A stretch of 64,000 nucleotides of DNA from Sindora glabra (Eukaryota; Streptophyta; Magnoliopsida; Fabales; Fabaceae), in assembly GCA_020226215.1 (NCBI GenBank), contig CM035235.1:70829283-70893282 (forward strand), given 5' to 3'. The notes under the pieces were generated by a model. It saw nothing but the letters and a program-made list of their open reading frames with translations, was not told the DNA's origin and made no database searches. Every line of letters begins with the position of its first letter. Position 1 is the first letter of the stretch. Positions 1-11,438 of this stretch are shown here, piece after piece. The translations under genes and the position numbers were made by a program.

Positions 1-312
1 AAAATGAATGAATCGGGTTGGCGGTTCAACCGATTTTTTACTGAGTTTGATCGAGCCAACCCGAGTTTTTCTCAAGTCTGGGTTTAAGGATTTTTCCGGA
101 TCATTTTTTTACCTGGGTGCCGGTTCGACCGGTTGAACTGGTCGGGCTGGTCCGGGTTTGAAAACCTTATTTGTTATTAAAGAAAGTATTTTCTTCACTT
201 TTTGAATATAATTATAAAATATTAAAATAATAAAAATAATTAATATATTTAATATTAAATATAAAAAATTTTGTTGCAAATAACTTCCCCTTTTTTTCAA
301 AAAGAAAGTTAA
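1..312. other. Intergenic, degenerate low-complexity sequence
   Basis: No gene is seen. The first 180 bases carry repeated short words of the type CCGGTTCGACCGGTTGAAC, a pattern common in decayed plant repeats. The remainder is A/T-rich. The short minus-strand reading frame here has no coding character. Confidence 0.5.
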
Positions 313-977
313 GACATGCTTGGATATATTTTCATTTTCTATTTTTAGAAATTGCTTTAAAAAATATTTTTAAAAAATATTTTTTTATTTTTAAAAATTA
401 TTTTAAATTTTAAAAAATAAAAAATAAAGAGTATTTGAATAAGTAAATAAGAAAAATATTTTATTTAATTATAAGACTAACATCTAGAATAAAAAATAAG
501 TTAAAAATACATCAAAAACTTATTTTTATTTTTATATTTTAAAGTTATGTATTTAAAATTATAATTTTTAAAATCCGGTTTCCAAACAAAAACTTCTGAT
601 TTTAAAGATAAAAAAATAGAAAATTATTTTTAAAAATAAAGATCTATTTGAATATATTTTCTTTTTTTAAGAAACTATTATTAAAAATTTTTTAAAAATT
701 ATTTTCAAATTTAAATAAAATAAAGAAAAAAGAGTGTTTGAATAAGTAAATAAATATATATTATTTAATTATAAAAACTGACTTTTTAGAATAAAAGAAC
801 AAGTTAAAATAAAAAAATTATTTTAATTTTTTAATTTTTAAGTTACATATTTTGAGTTACAATTTCTTAAAAATGATTTTTCAAAATAGTTTTGCAAGCA
901 GGAACTTCTATTTTTTGAGAAAAATAAAAATTTATATTTAAAAATAATAAATAAATTTATTCTAAATGAACGATCCC
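313..977. repeat. Two head-to-tail copies of an AT-rich MITE-like repeat
   Basis: Two related segments of about 330 bp (about 313-640 and 641-977) follow each other. Both contain the same ordered words: a start like GATCTATTTGAATATATTTT, a middle with GAATAAGTAAATAA, then TTTTTAGAATAAA, and an end rich in TTTTTAAAA. Similar copies lie near 6958-7279 and 11995-12270 (opposite orientation) and 16948-17282. There is no coding capacity. The ends are roughly inverted repeats, which suggests a non-autonomous DNA transposon, probably hAT-like by its terminal words. That class assignment is an inference. Confidence 0.55.
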
Positions 978-2331
978 CATTTTTTTATTATTATAATTTT
1001 AAATATCATTTTTTCAAGATATAAATATATATGATACTTCTTCAAATATATATAATAAAATAAGATTTTTTTATAAGAAATATCTTAAAAAATAAAATAA
1101 AATAAAGCCTGTGGTATTCACGAATTTCCCAATTCCTAACAAGTGTCGTGGAATTACTCTCTTTGTTTAAAGGGCTAAATGATTCCCGATTCCAGAGTTT
1201 CAAATCAGGCAACAAGAGTTTGCCACTTTAGAATTAGAATTAGGTTAAAATGCCCCTACCCTTCTATTAAAGATGATGTGCATGTAAACTTTTCGCCTTT
1301 GAAAAGTTATATTTAATTCTTTGTACTTCAATTTGTATATACTTTACCCATATTCATTTATTTTTATTTGTAAGTTTAATGGGACATTTACATCATACTT
1401 AATTAATTCGGACCAAACTAATCGATTTAATCAATAAATCGGTAAATTAACGATTAATCTAATTTAGATTATATCGTCAAATCAATTTCACATATAAACG
1501 GATAAAAAATTAATTCAATCAGTAATTTTTTAGTTAATATGATTAAATTATTATATTACGTTAAACTGGTAATCTTTAAAAAAATATTTTAATTAGTTCG
1601 ATTATGAAATTTTGTATGACTTTGAATCTTTTTTATTATTATGCTTTGATGAATTATAATATGAACTAATTATAATTTTACTTATTAAATATTTTATTAA
1701 TTTTCATATAAATTTATATTTTTGTTTTTTATATTTATAAGTAATTGAATTGATGATCTACTGATTGAACCATTTATTTGGTGAATTAGATTCTTGTATA
1801 GTTTAATGTCCAATTTGATTTTAATAATTATAATTCACGTGGCCATTAAAATATCCATTTTTTTAAAAAAGGAAAAATCTGATTCATTTTTTCTAATCTC
1901 AACTCAATTATAAAATCATTTCCCTAAAATGCAAACACAAGCACACATTCAATAGAAAATAGAAAATAGGAAGTTATTGTTTCTACAAATGAATCCACAT
2001 GTACAACCACTTCTCCAAATTTGTTTTATGATAAACATGATCAAACAGTAGAAGAAATTATCTATTTGATGTAAGAAGCAAGTTTTTAGGTTTCTTGGTG
2101 CTAGTCAACATAGTAAGAGAAAAATTCCTAGCCAATAAAGCCAAGCTTAGGTGAGCAACAACCTAAAAAAATTAGAGGGAACATATCAAAAGTATCATAT
2201 TTTATATAATCTATTTTTTAAATTTAGGAAATTTAATGTAAAATTGGTTTCAAATGACCATTTCGACAAATTATGTAAGGATCTTTTCAACTCACATTTG
2301 ATAATTTGAACTTCTCAAGTAAGGAGAATTC
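978..2331. other. Intergenic, no gene seen
   Basis: AT-rich sequence. The part around 1390-1600 is full of repeated words such as AATCGATTTAATCAATAAATCGG, resembling 7740-7900. No reading frame with coding character was seen on either strand. Confidence 0.5.
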
Positions 2332-2333
2332 TA

Positions 2334-2473
2334 TGTTACCCCCATGGGTTCCAAACCCATGGGGATGTGGCTAAATCTAAGTCATTAGATGAGTTGATCA
2401 AGTCAATGACCTCACTCATCTAATGACTTGCATTTTATCATATACCCATGAATTTGAAACTCATGGGATAACA
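2334..2473. mobile_element. 140-bp fold-back MITE with TA target site
   Basis: The element starts with TGTTACCCCCATGGGTT and ends with the related inverse ACTCATGGGATAACA, giving imperfect inverted repeats of about 33 bp. Inside is a second, perfect inverted repeat: AAGTCATTAGATGAGT near 2379 pairs with ACTCATCTAATGACTT near 2413. A TA dinucleotide flanks both ends (2332-2333 and 2474-2475), as expected for Tc1/mariner-type insertion. It has no coding capacity. The inverted repeats are seen directly; the superfamily is inferred from the TA. Confidence 0.7.
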
Positions 2474-2891
2474 TAAAAAGCACCTCCAAGTAAAAATTTT
2501 TAGTCTAATATGTCAAACTTGTTATGGCCAAAGGGGAATAATAATATAAAGCTATCATGATATAGTACAACTGTTAGTTTCTACGAACTTAGGCCTATGT
2601 AGGTGCCAGATTCTTATGATAGAACTACTCCAAAATAAATGCCGATTTTCGTAGCATTATAACATAATTTAGCTTTTAATTTTTGCAAAATTAGAGAAAA
2701 TGTTTGTTTTGAAAAAAAAAAAAGAGAATGTTTTAATGGTTATGTGATAATAATGTGAGTACTCTAATAAGTTTATGGATGAAAAATAAACGGGTATGGA
2801 TAAAGTGCAACAAATTAAGACACAAGGGAATTAAATGCACACTTTCAAAGGTTGGAAGGTTTTATGCAAATCATCACAAGGGTCTCTAATT

Positions 2892-3270
2892 CATTTTAGC
2901 CTTAGAATTAAATAGCATGAACATATAATTCTTTAGTAAATTAATAAGGGTGCTTAATTTATGCATTTAAATAAATAATTTTATAAAAAATATTTTTAAA
3001 TTTAAAATAAAAATTATAAATTTAAACATCACACATTTAAGAATAAATTTAAATATATGTACAAGGAGCTCTGAAGCATTTTAGCCTTAAAATTAAATAA
3101 CATTCTAGAGTTAAACATATAATTCTTTAGCAAATTGATAAGCCTGCTTAATTTATGTATTTAAATAAATATTTTAAAAAAAGTAGTTTAAAGATAATAA
3201 TTATAAACTTAAATATCATATATTTTTAAAAAGTAGTTTAAAGATAATAATTATAAATTTAAATGTCATA
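2892..3270. repeat. 185-bp direct tandem duplication, with a shorter duplication inside
   Basis: The words CATTTTAGCCTTA, AATTAAATA, ACATATAATTCTTTAG and TGCTTAATTTATG recur in the same order at about 2892 and 3077, a period of 185 bp. Within the second copy a segment of about 49 bp beginning AAAGTAGTTTAAAGATAATAAT is itself repeated (about 3181 and 3230). This is non-coding. Confidence 0.7.
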
Positions 3271-3997
3271 TATTTAAAATATTCTTAACCTACGTTGATA
3301 ATTTAAGATTAAATAAATTATAATAAAAATTTAATAAATTTAAAATTATTAATTTAAAAATAAAATTATTAACTTCGAAATAAGTTAATAAAATTAAGTT
3401 GAATTAAAAGATGAGAAATTGAATTTGGAAATGAATATTGAATTAATTGGATAAAAATTTGTATAATATGTGAATTTAATTTAATGGTGAAAATATAAAA
3501 AAAAAAATGAGTCCGTCCAATCCAGCTCGTTTAAATTGCAAACCTGGTAAATGGAATCACTTTAAACTTATATTTAAACAAACTTGTATTTTATGGATTC
3601 TAACCCACATTGTTTTTATTGATTTGCAGATTCAAATCTATTTCAATAGTTTGTAATATTAATTGTCATCCAAACATTCAGTTCAGTTAATTTTAAGAAA
3701 TTATTATTTATTCTAATTATAGCATTTTCAGTAATTAATAATTAAAAAATAATTATCGATTTATTTATCAATTTATCAATTTAATTTTAAGAAATTTATA
3801 CGCGTGACAAATTTAATTTTTAATTTATAAAATATTAAAAATTATAGAAACCAAAAAGCGTTCTTCACGTATCTACAGACAGTGACTATGGACACCTCAT
3901 TTGATTAAAGCATACAAGAATTTCTCATCGAGCAGACCCATTTCCGTCGTCCCTCAAGTTCATCTTCTTCTCTTGTGGAAAACCGCAATTCTTCTCC

Positions 3998-5431
3998 ATG
4001 GCACTCCATATTCATCTCCGAACCAAGCTCACCAACTCGAGGTCTTTCACCAACCATCCTCTCTACCACTTATTCTCTAGCAATAACTCCAACAACAACG
4101 ACGAACCTGAATCCTTTTCAAGAAGTCTCAATCTACCGCTGGCAGAAATTCGAATTGTTCATCTTCGTTGCCGGGTGTCACGTTTGAAGAGCTGTATGAT
4201 GGGAATGTGAATGCGAATTCGGGCGAATCGAGGTGAATTCTCAAGTCGGGTACCACGAAACCGGGGCCGAAGGTTTCTTTCGAGGCGATTCGACAAAGCT
4301 TGCGGCATCTTAGGGCTCTGCGAGGTCGCCGAGTTATAGGAAAAGTGTGGAACTTGAAAATAGCTCGAAGTACAAATGTTCAGGTTCAATAAATTCTGAG
4401 GCCTCGTCAGCGGCGACTGGTGCGACAAATATAGTGCCAGCACCGATTTTGAAGACGGAGTCTGTGAAACGGCACAACCCTACGAAATTGGGAGGGAATT
4501 TGGAGGAGACAGAGGAGAAGGATACTGAGAGTAATTTTAAGGATTCTGTTCAGGAGTTGAGAGAGGGCCTTCTGAAGAATTCTCGAGAAGAGAAGACAAA
4601 GAACAATTCTCGAAAGCAGTAAATTTAATTTTTATTAGTGGCAATAATTTGCCAAGCCTCCCTTCTTATTGGAAGGGTGAGTGAGAAAAGATTCTGCTGG
4701 GCTTATATATATGCCCCGAAGTTGATGAAACCTGATTTTTTCTTGAATGCTTTGATTCATTTAAGAATTCGATGCAAGAGGAATCGAATAGAGTTCTTCT
4801 CTTAGTAAATTTTCCAGTATAGAAATTTGATATCTCTGGTATCCTTGAAAAAAGAAAAAAAAGGAAAAACTCCATGCTTCATGTTGTAGCATCCCAAGGG
4901 GTGCCATTGAGAAAAGTTTTTTTTTTTCTTTTTTTTTTTTAAGTATCTTATGTAGTCTACATTTGTTTTTATGGAAGGTACTAGCAAGCCTAGTGCCAAT
5001 GTGAATTTAACCTGAAGCAGTCAATAGGTTTAATTCATGTCATGACATGTGTAATTTAGCGAAGTTTGTAAAAAGGGATCTTAGTGTAGCGTTATTCTAA
5101 CATCAAACTGCATATTGAATATTCATAGTTCTGTAAAACAAATTGTTGACCTGATAGAATCTATGGACATCACTATTGCACTGTAGGTTTAGGTATAATT
5201 TCCTTGGAAATAGTAGCATCTCTGTTTTTATAGCTTGCATCTAAATATCTTACCAGCTAGAATCATTAATATGTTAAATAATTCCAGGTCCTTATGTTGC
5301 TAGTCAATGTTTAATGCAGTATTTCCATCCCGATAACTTGTCTTGGGAAGAAAAGTTGATAATTGAGCTTGCCAAGGATAGAAATGAGTTAAAATACCAG
5401 AGTCCGATTGTGGGATCTGCTCATCTTCAGG
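3998..5431 (+). pseudogene. Broken nuclear gene of unknown family, possibly organelle-targeted
   Basis: A start at 3998 gives an N-terminus rich in Arg, Ser and Asn that resembles an organelle presequence. Coherent coding then moves to another frame near 4141-4200, where a segment reads PGVTFEELYDGNVNANSGES and stops at a TGA. It shifts again at 4232-4313 (KPGPKVSFEAIRQSLRHLR) and again at 4332-4622, an acidic, Lys-rich stretch with a stop. A separate exon-like block at 5287-5431 encodes a segment including QYFHPDNLSWEEKLIIELAK. At least three frame changes in otherwise protein-like sequence indicate a pseudogene. I do not recognise the family. The alternative, sequencing errors in a live gene, would need several independent errors. 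Confidence 0.55.
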
Positions 5432-5770
5432 GTAAATTAATCTGCAATAACTTTATGTTATAATTATTACTAAGAATAAGCATCTTTCGTTACCTTTTGT
5501 ACAAGAAGGTGAGCTGCGTCTCTGTGTATTATTTTTCTGAAATCCAAGTTATAAAACCAATAACTGTATGCGTTTTCCTTATCCTTTCCTCTTCCTTATT
5601 TTTTTGCACAAAAGAATCTCATTATATTTTCATTGTCCGTGTGCAAATAAGCTACAGTATTGCATATTAAATTGTTGCTTTGGCTTAATGCATATTGAGT
5701 TGTTGACTCTGTTTCTCATATCATGATACACTGTGTTGTTTTGTTCCCCGCTATTGCTTAGATGGATATG

Positions 5771-5928
5771 GCCCTCGTTTGGCCCGCGGCGTTTCCACCA
5801 GCGTTTAGCTGGTTTGACAAAAAAATGGCTGTTTGACTTGCGTCAAACAGCCGTTTTAAAACGCTTCAAAACCTAGCGTTTTCAGTCAAACAGCTTTGAC
5901 CGAAAACGCTGGGTTGCCAAACGGGGCT
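5771..5928. mobile_element. Short MITE with GC-rich termini
   Basis: A 158-bp element with ends GCCCTCGTTTGGC and GCCAAACGGGGC as inverted repeats. The interior has inverted words too: GTTTGACTTGCGTCAAAC and AAACGCT/AGCGTTT. It is GC-richer than its surroundings. A diverged copy lies at 62986-63115, sharing the interior word TTTGAYAAAAAAATRGC. It is probably a non-autonomous hAT-type element (inference); no clean target duplication was found. Confidence 0.65.
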
Positions 5929-5931
5929 ATG

Positions 5932-6957
5932 ATCAGTCCCAACACGCGGCGGTAATTACCCCATTCAATTTTACTGTGTGCATTGTTGTTCCATGTCAAT
6001 TTCAGTGTGCGATTCTCTGGAGTATGTCATTATTATTTAGTTCCTGATTCCAGTAATTTTAAATGACGCTTTAGGATAAGGGTTCTCACTTCTCATAAAA
6101 GGAGTGCAATCAATGGCCCGAGGAGGAAAAGACTACTGAAATACCTCAGAAGAACTGACTGAGACTCTTATTGTTTATGGGTAATGTTTGGATATTTACT
6201 CGAGAATTCTGCGAGGTTACAATTTTCAATGAAAAAGTTGTTAAAAGTAGAAAATTTTCACTAAAAAGAATACTTACTTGGTGAGTTCTTCCATGCATTG
6301 TGTTTTACTCAATGCATGGCTAAGTTTCTTGAGTACGTATTGAATCTTAACCCTTGCTTTGTTGTCTATAAGCTAAAGTCTACTTGATATTCCAGATATC
6401 ACGTTCCCTTTTCTGGTGGACAATGAGATTATAGTGCTCAGTTGCCAAGCAATGTGAATTTTGGTCTGGCATCAAACAAATAATGCTTGTTGGGAATATC
6501 TACGATATAATTAATTTTGAATAGTTCGCTCTGAATAATTGATTTTCAAAGAGTTGATTGTGAATGATTCCATTGTATGCTTAATAAAATGATGTTGGAA
6601 TTAAAAACTCCAATGTGATTTTGGAGACAAAGTTGATTTTGAGATATACTCACAAGTGGTCTCAAAATTCATAATTTTGGCAAACAAAATCGATTATGGA
6701 TATGGAATTAATTTGCCAATAGTATATTGAACATGCACATAGCCGTAGAGAAAGACTATCATTCACATTGCTAGGCGAAGATTTCTTGAGCTGCTCTTTC
6801 TTATAATCTTTGGGTTGAATATGGACATGGCCGTTTTGTTTCAAATCTATAGTTTGTCAAGCCTCTCCTTCAGCTTCAAAAGCAGTGGATCAGATTTTGC
6901 TTCACAGCCTACTCAAGTTCCATGTTTTTGAACACACTGATATAAACACACGATTTA
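5932..6957. other. Intergenic or decayed sequence, no intact gene
   Basis: Less AT-rich than the neighbouring repeats. It may contain further remains of the pseudogene upstream, but no exon could be joined convincingly. The 60-residue minus-strand frame at 6662-6844 has no recognisable features. Confidence 0.4.
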
Positions 6958-7279
6958 GGGTCTATTTCTTTACCATTTTTAAAGTTATTTTTTTATTTTT
7001 AAAAATAGAAGAATTTGTTTAATAATTTTTTTTCAAAATTTATTTTTAAAAACTATAATTTCAAATGTATAATTTAGAAACAAAAACTAGAAATAACTTT
7101 TAATTATTTTTTGAATTTATTTTTCTACTTTGAATGTTAATTTTGTAATTAAAAAAATATTTTCTTATTTAGAACATAAATTAATGTCTATTTTTTCAAT
7201 CTGAAAATAATTTTTAAAAATAAAAAATAATTTAAAAAATTAAAAATATAAAAATAAAAATATATTCAAATACATCCTT
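6958..7279. mobile_element. AT-rich MITE-like repeat, inverse orientation
   Basis: This reads as the inverse complement of the repeat at 313-977. It runs from GGGTCTATTTCTTTACC to a mirrored ATATTCAAATACATCC end, with the same internal words in inverse order. No coding. Confidence 0.5.
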
Positions 7280-8929
7280 AATCTCATTAAAATCTCAAGA
7301 GAACTGAGAAAGCGGTCCACCTGTAATGATTTTCCTGTGGCTTTTACAACTCTTGCACCTCTTGTGAAAAGTAGTTGCAGTTGATTATAGCACTAATGTG
7401 TTGCAGTTCTTATTTCTGTTATTACTTCTTGTATAACAATTGAGAATATTATGTCCCCCGGAAAAATCTGTTATGGAAGACTTTTGAGGACAAATCCGTT
7501 TGGAAGAATATTATGCTTCTGGATATAATTTGTCCCTTTCTACAGGGATCTTCTTCTTCAATATAATTTGACTGACATATACAACAATGACCTAATAGAT
7601 GGGGTCAACAATACATTTGTAGTGTCTTTTAAGGCATTTTATTTATTAGAAGATTTGTAAGGATGATGCGCATAAACAGGCTCTTCTTTGTTCTCTTTCT
7701 CTCTCTTTTTTGATAATTATAAGTAAATTTGTACATAGGTCGTGAATTTTAGATTGAATTAATTGGATCAAATTATATAAAATTTATGATTCAAGTCCGG
7801 TTCAATCCGATTACTTAAGAAAAAATTTGATTTGATTCAGCCTGATTCAATTTTTGAAATATATGATCTATTGAATAAATCTGATTATTTAAATAAATTA
7901 TTTTTTATTTTTAAATAAAAATTAATTTTTAAAATAAAAAATATATATTTAAAAAGTAATATAATATTTAAATATATAAAATATTTAATTATCTTAATTT
8001 TTTATATTAAAAATAATTAGATATAATAATTTTTTAATATATAATTATATTATAAAAATAAATTAATATAATCATATTAGAATAAGTTTATCAGACTTTT
8101 TTTATCTTAAATTCTATCTAATTACTAATTAAATTATAAAAGAAAAAGTCCAACGGATCTATTAGGCCAGGCGACCCATCTCTACCTGTGAGCATCCTGG
8201 GCTTTCAACTATTTTCACTGAATCTTCTTCTTTGGTTTAATGTCGTCAACCTGGGGCCTCCTTCCTCTCTGCGGTTTTCAGCTTCTTATTTATTGTTTCC
8301 TTGTGGTTATAATTTTTGAATGCAAGAATACCTCCCTTTTGTTGTATCAAATGGTGAGTTGATATCCTTAGTCGAGGGCAAGTTCTTTTAAATCTTATTA
8401 CCAGTGAGTAATTTCAAAGTATCAATATAAATCTTTAAAGAAATTGATTTGTTCCAGACAAAATTTCATTCAGCTATATTTAAGTGAAGGAAGTGTACAA
8501 TAATAACAATAATAATAATAATAACTTTTATTTCAAATTTTTTTTATACATTCCTTAAAATTAACATTCATCTTTTACCATTTAAATATTTTAAAACTAA
8601 GAAATAAAATTATATTTTTACCAACAATACAAATACACGTTGCAATACTCAATTTAAAAACTTACGCTTATATATCATATCTTTCCCCTAATTATGGTTT
8701 GCGAGTATCTGCCGTCTACAGCCATGCTGAATAGCCCGCTCAGTGGAGCGGTAACGAACAATTTAATATTTCACTAATTTTCTTCAATTCTTTAATATTC
8801 TGAATAACATACACACAGATTTCATAGGGCTCGTTTATGTCTACAATTGTGATCCAACTAATTATGATCAACCCCATCCAAAATCTGATATTCGCTTATC
8901 TTTGTAAGAAAAGAAACACAAGATACAGA
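7280..8929. other. Intergenic
   Basis: Decayed AT-rich repeat words occur at 7740-8100, in the style of 1390-1600. A CT-rich unique stretch lies at 8160-8360, and an imperfect (AAT)n microsatellite near 8497-8525. No gene was seen. The 3' end of the HSP70 transcript should fall near 8930: AATAAA signals on the minus strand lie at about 8930-8941. Confidence 0.5.
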
Positions 8930-9097
8930 ATTTATTTATTTTATCATTAAAAAAGTTAAGAACTTCACATCCACAAACATTCCTCAATATTAATTCTTAA
9001 ACATCCTCTCCTCTCAAGCAACAGCTGTTACATAAAAAAAGGACACAGATTATTCAACACATAAAATCTACCAGCCCCACAGAGAATCCTTCGAATT

Positions 9098-11056
9098 TTA
9101 ATCCACTTCCTCAATCTTAGGTCCAGCCCCCCCACCACCCGAGGATGACCCACCGCCAGGCATGTCAGCACCGCCGTCCATGGGCACATCCCCACCACCA
9201 CCCTGATACATCTTCGCAATGATGGGGTTGCACAGTGCCTCCAACTCCTTCTGTTTATCCTCAAGCTCATCCACTTCAGCCAACTGATTCCTCTCAAGCC
9301 ACTCAATAGCCTCATCAACCGCCTTCTCGATCTTCTCTTTGTCTGCAGGACTCAGTTTCCCCGCAAATTTCTCATCTTTCACAGTATTTCTCATGTTGTA
9401 AGCATAATTCTCCAGCGAGTTCTTCGCTTCCACCTTCTTCTTCACTTCCTCATCTTCTGCTTTATACTTCTCTGCCTCCTGAACCATCCTCTCAATCTCC
9501 TCTTTGCTCAATCTTCCTTTGTCGTTCGTGATGGTGATCTTGTTCTTCACTCCTGCCGTTTTGTCTTCTGCAGAAACATTCAGAATACCGTTGGCATCAA
9601 TATCGAAGCAGACATTGATCTGTGGAACGCCTCTTGGAGCCGGCGGGATTCCGGTGAGCTCGAATTTTCCAAGCAGGTTGTTGTCTTTGGTTCTAGCCCT
9701 CTCTCCTTCATAGACCTGGATAAGAACTCCGGGTTGATTATCGGAGTAAGTCGAGAAAATCTGCTCTTTTTTCGTTGGAATTGTTGTGTTCCTCGGAATT
9801 AGCACCGTCATTACGCCGCCCGCGGTTTCGAGGCCAAGGCTGAGAGGAGTGACGTCAAGAAGAAGCAAGTCCTGAACTTTCTCATTTCCTTCGCCGGTTA
9901 AAATCGCGGCTTGAACAGCAGCACCGTAAGCGACGGCCTCGTCGGGGTTGATGCTCTTGCAGAGTTCCTTGCCATTGAAGAAATCCTGCAAAAGTTGCTG
10001 AACTTTGGGGATTCTCGTTGACCCACCAACAAGAACAACCTCGTGAACATGGCTCTTATCAATTTTGGAATCTCTAAGACATTTCTCCACCGGCTCCATG
10101 CACTTTCTGAACAAATCCATGTTCAATTCCTCAAACCTAGCTCTGGTGATTGTAGAATAGAAATCAATACCTTCAAAGAGAGAATCGATCTCGATGGTCG
10201 TCTGTGTAGTAGAAGAGAGGGTCCTCTTCGCTCTCTCGCAGGCTGTTCTTAATCTTCTCAGAGCTCTGGCATTTCCACTGATGTCCTTCTTGTTCTTCCT
10301 TTTGAATTCCGCCACAAAGTGATTCACAAGTCTGTTGTCAAAATCTTCGCCTCCCAGATGGGTGTCGCCAGCGGTGGCTTTCACTTCGAAAATTCCTTCC
10401 TCGATTGTTAACAGAGAAACATCGAAAGTACCGCCGCCGAGGTCGAAGATAAGCACGTTTTGCTCGCCAGACCTCGAGGCCTTTTTGTCCAAGCCATATG
10501 CAATGGCAGCTGCAGTCGGCTCATTGATAATCCTCATAATGTTAAGCCCAGTAATGGCGCCCGCATCTTTTGTGGCTTGCCTCTGTGAGTCGTTGAAATA
10601 TGCAGGAACAGTGATGACGGCGTTTTTAATCGTCTGACCGAGATAGGCCTCTGCGATTTCCTTCATTTTCGTTAAAACCATTGAAGAAATCTCTTCGGCG
10701 GAAAACTGTTTCTCTTCGCCCTTGTAGGTAACCACGATCATGGGCTTGTCGCCAGGGCCAGCCACAACCTTAAAAGGCCAGTGTCTCATGTCGCCCTGGA
10801 CAGATGGGTCGGAGTATCTCCGGCCGATGAGTCGTTTGGCGTCGAACACGGTGTTTTGTGGGTTCATAGCCACTTGGTTCTTGGCAGCATCTCCGATCAG
10901 ACGCTCGGTGTCAGTGAAAGCTACGTAGGAAGGAGTGGTTCTGTTGCCTTGATCGTTGGCAATGATCTCCACGCGGTCATTTTGCCAGACGCCGACGCAG
11001 CTGTAGGTGGTGCCGAGATCGATGCCGATGGCTTTTCCTTCGGTCTTGGAAGCCAT
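9098..11056 (-). CDS. HSP70: Cytosolic heat shock protein 70 (intronless)
   Basis: ATP-dependent chaperone that binds exposed hydrophobic peptide stretches in the cytosol and nucleus, working with J-proteins and nucleotide exchange factors. The 652-residue frame is complete and matches the usual family length. All three HSP70 signatures are visible: GIDLGTTYS at 11-19, IFDLGGGTFDVSLL at 203-216 and VVLVGGSTRIPKVQQ at 340-354. The interdomain linker DLLLLDVTP lies at 396-404. The substrate-binding domain follows, then a Gly-rich tail and the C-terminal EEVD, which marks the cytosolic type and docks TPR co-chaperones. The start MASKTEGKAIG is the normal N-terminus. Plant constitutive HSC70 genes usually have one intron in the ATPase region; none is present here. 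Together with HSE-like motifs upstream, this favours a heat-inducible copy (inference). Confidence 0.97.
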   Translation of the reverse strand: MASKTEGKAIGIDLGTTYSCVGVWQNDRVEIIANDQGNRTTPSYVAFTDTERLIGDAAKNQVAMNPQNTVFDAKRLIGRRYSDPSVQGDMRHWPFKVVAGPGDKPMIVVTYKGEEKQFSAEEISSMVLTKMKEIAEAYLGQTIKNAVITVPAYFNDSQRQATKDAGAITGLNIMRIINEPTAAAIAYGLDKKASRSGEQNVLIFDLGGGTFDVSLLTIEEGIFEVKATAGDTHLGGEDFDNRLVNHFVAEFKRKNKKDISGNARALRRLRTACERAKRTLSSTTQTTIEIDSLFEGIDFYSTITRARFEELNMDLFRKCMEPVEKCLRDSKIDKSHVHEVVLVGGSTRIPKVQQLLQDFFNGKELCKSINPDEAVAYGAAVQAAILTGEGNEKVQDLLLLDVTPLSLGLETAGGVMTVLIPRNTTIPTKKEQIFSTYSDNQPGVLIQVYEGERARTKDNNLLGKFELTGIPPAPRGVPQINVCFDIDANGILNVSAEDKTAGVKNKITITNDKGRLSKEEIERMVQEAEKYKAEDEEVKKKVEAKNSLENYAYNMRNTVKDEKFAGKLSPADKEKIEKAVDEAIEWLERNQLAEVDELEDKQKELEALCNPIIAKMYQGGGGDVPMDGGADMPGGGSSSGGGGAGPKIEEVD

Positions 11057-11221
11057 GGATGGAGCAGAGAAAACTTACTTGGGAAAGAATTCTGCTAAAA
11101 CAGAGCAATTGGAAGGAGGAAGCTACACGAATGGGATTGAATAAAGATACTTTGAATACGATGGGGAGCAGCTAATGAAGTCGGGCGATTGATTGATAGG
11201 GGAGAAGAACGAAGAGGAGAT

Positions 11222-11332
11222 TAATATATAGAAGTCGTGGAGAAGTATGAAGAAAATTCGAGATGTGAGTAGAAAGAGTGGTTTTCTTAACGTCTGAATT
11301 TGAGGTGGCGCTAACTGGAGACTTCTGGAGAA
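11222..11332 (-). promoter_or_regulatory. Promoter of HSP70: TATA box and heat-shock-element-like motifs
   Basis: Read on the minus strand, a TATA box TATATATTAA lies at 11221-11230, about 165 bases upstream of the start codon. Just upstream, 11243-11260 reads CGAATTTTCTTCATACTTC, containing GAA-nn-TTC and a further TTC in phase. A second site at 11318-11330 reads CTCCAGAAGTCTC, three alternating 5-bp units close to the nGAAn/nTTCn pattern. Heat shock factor binds such arrays. Motifs are seen; function is inferred. Confidence 0.6.
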
Positions 11333-11361
11333 TAGTTAGGTGGCTTGGCTTGTTTTACCCC

Positions 11362-11392
11362 ACTCCCTCTCTCTCCCTCTCTCTCTCTCTTT
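11362..11392. repeat. (CT)n microsatellite
   Basis: A run of CT/CCCT repeats upstream of the HSP70 promoter motifs. CT/GA tracts are common near plant promoters; no function can be assigned. Confidence 0.85.
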
Positions 11393-11438
11393 AATTTTTT
11401 TAATCATTTTATTGTTTATTTAGACGGTTTTTAAATTT

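Noticed and set aside
9028..11098. Several plus-strand and secondary minus-strand frames over HSP70
   Set aside because: They are antisense or shifted shadows of the HSP70 coding sequence, whose codon structure explains them.
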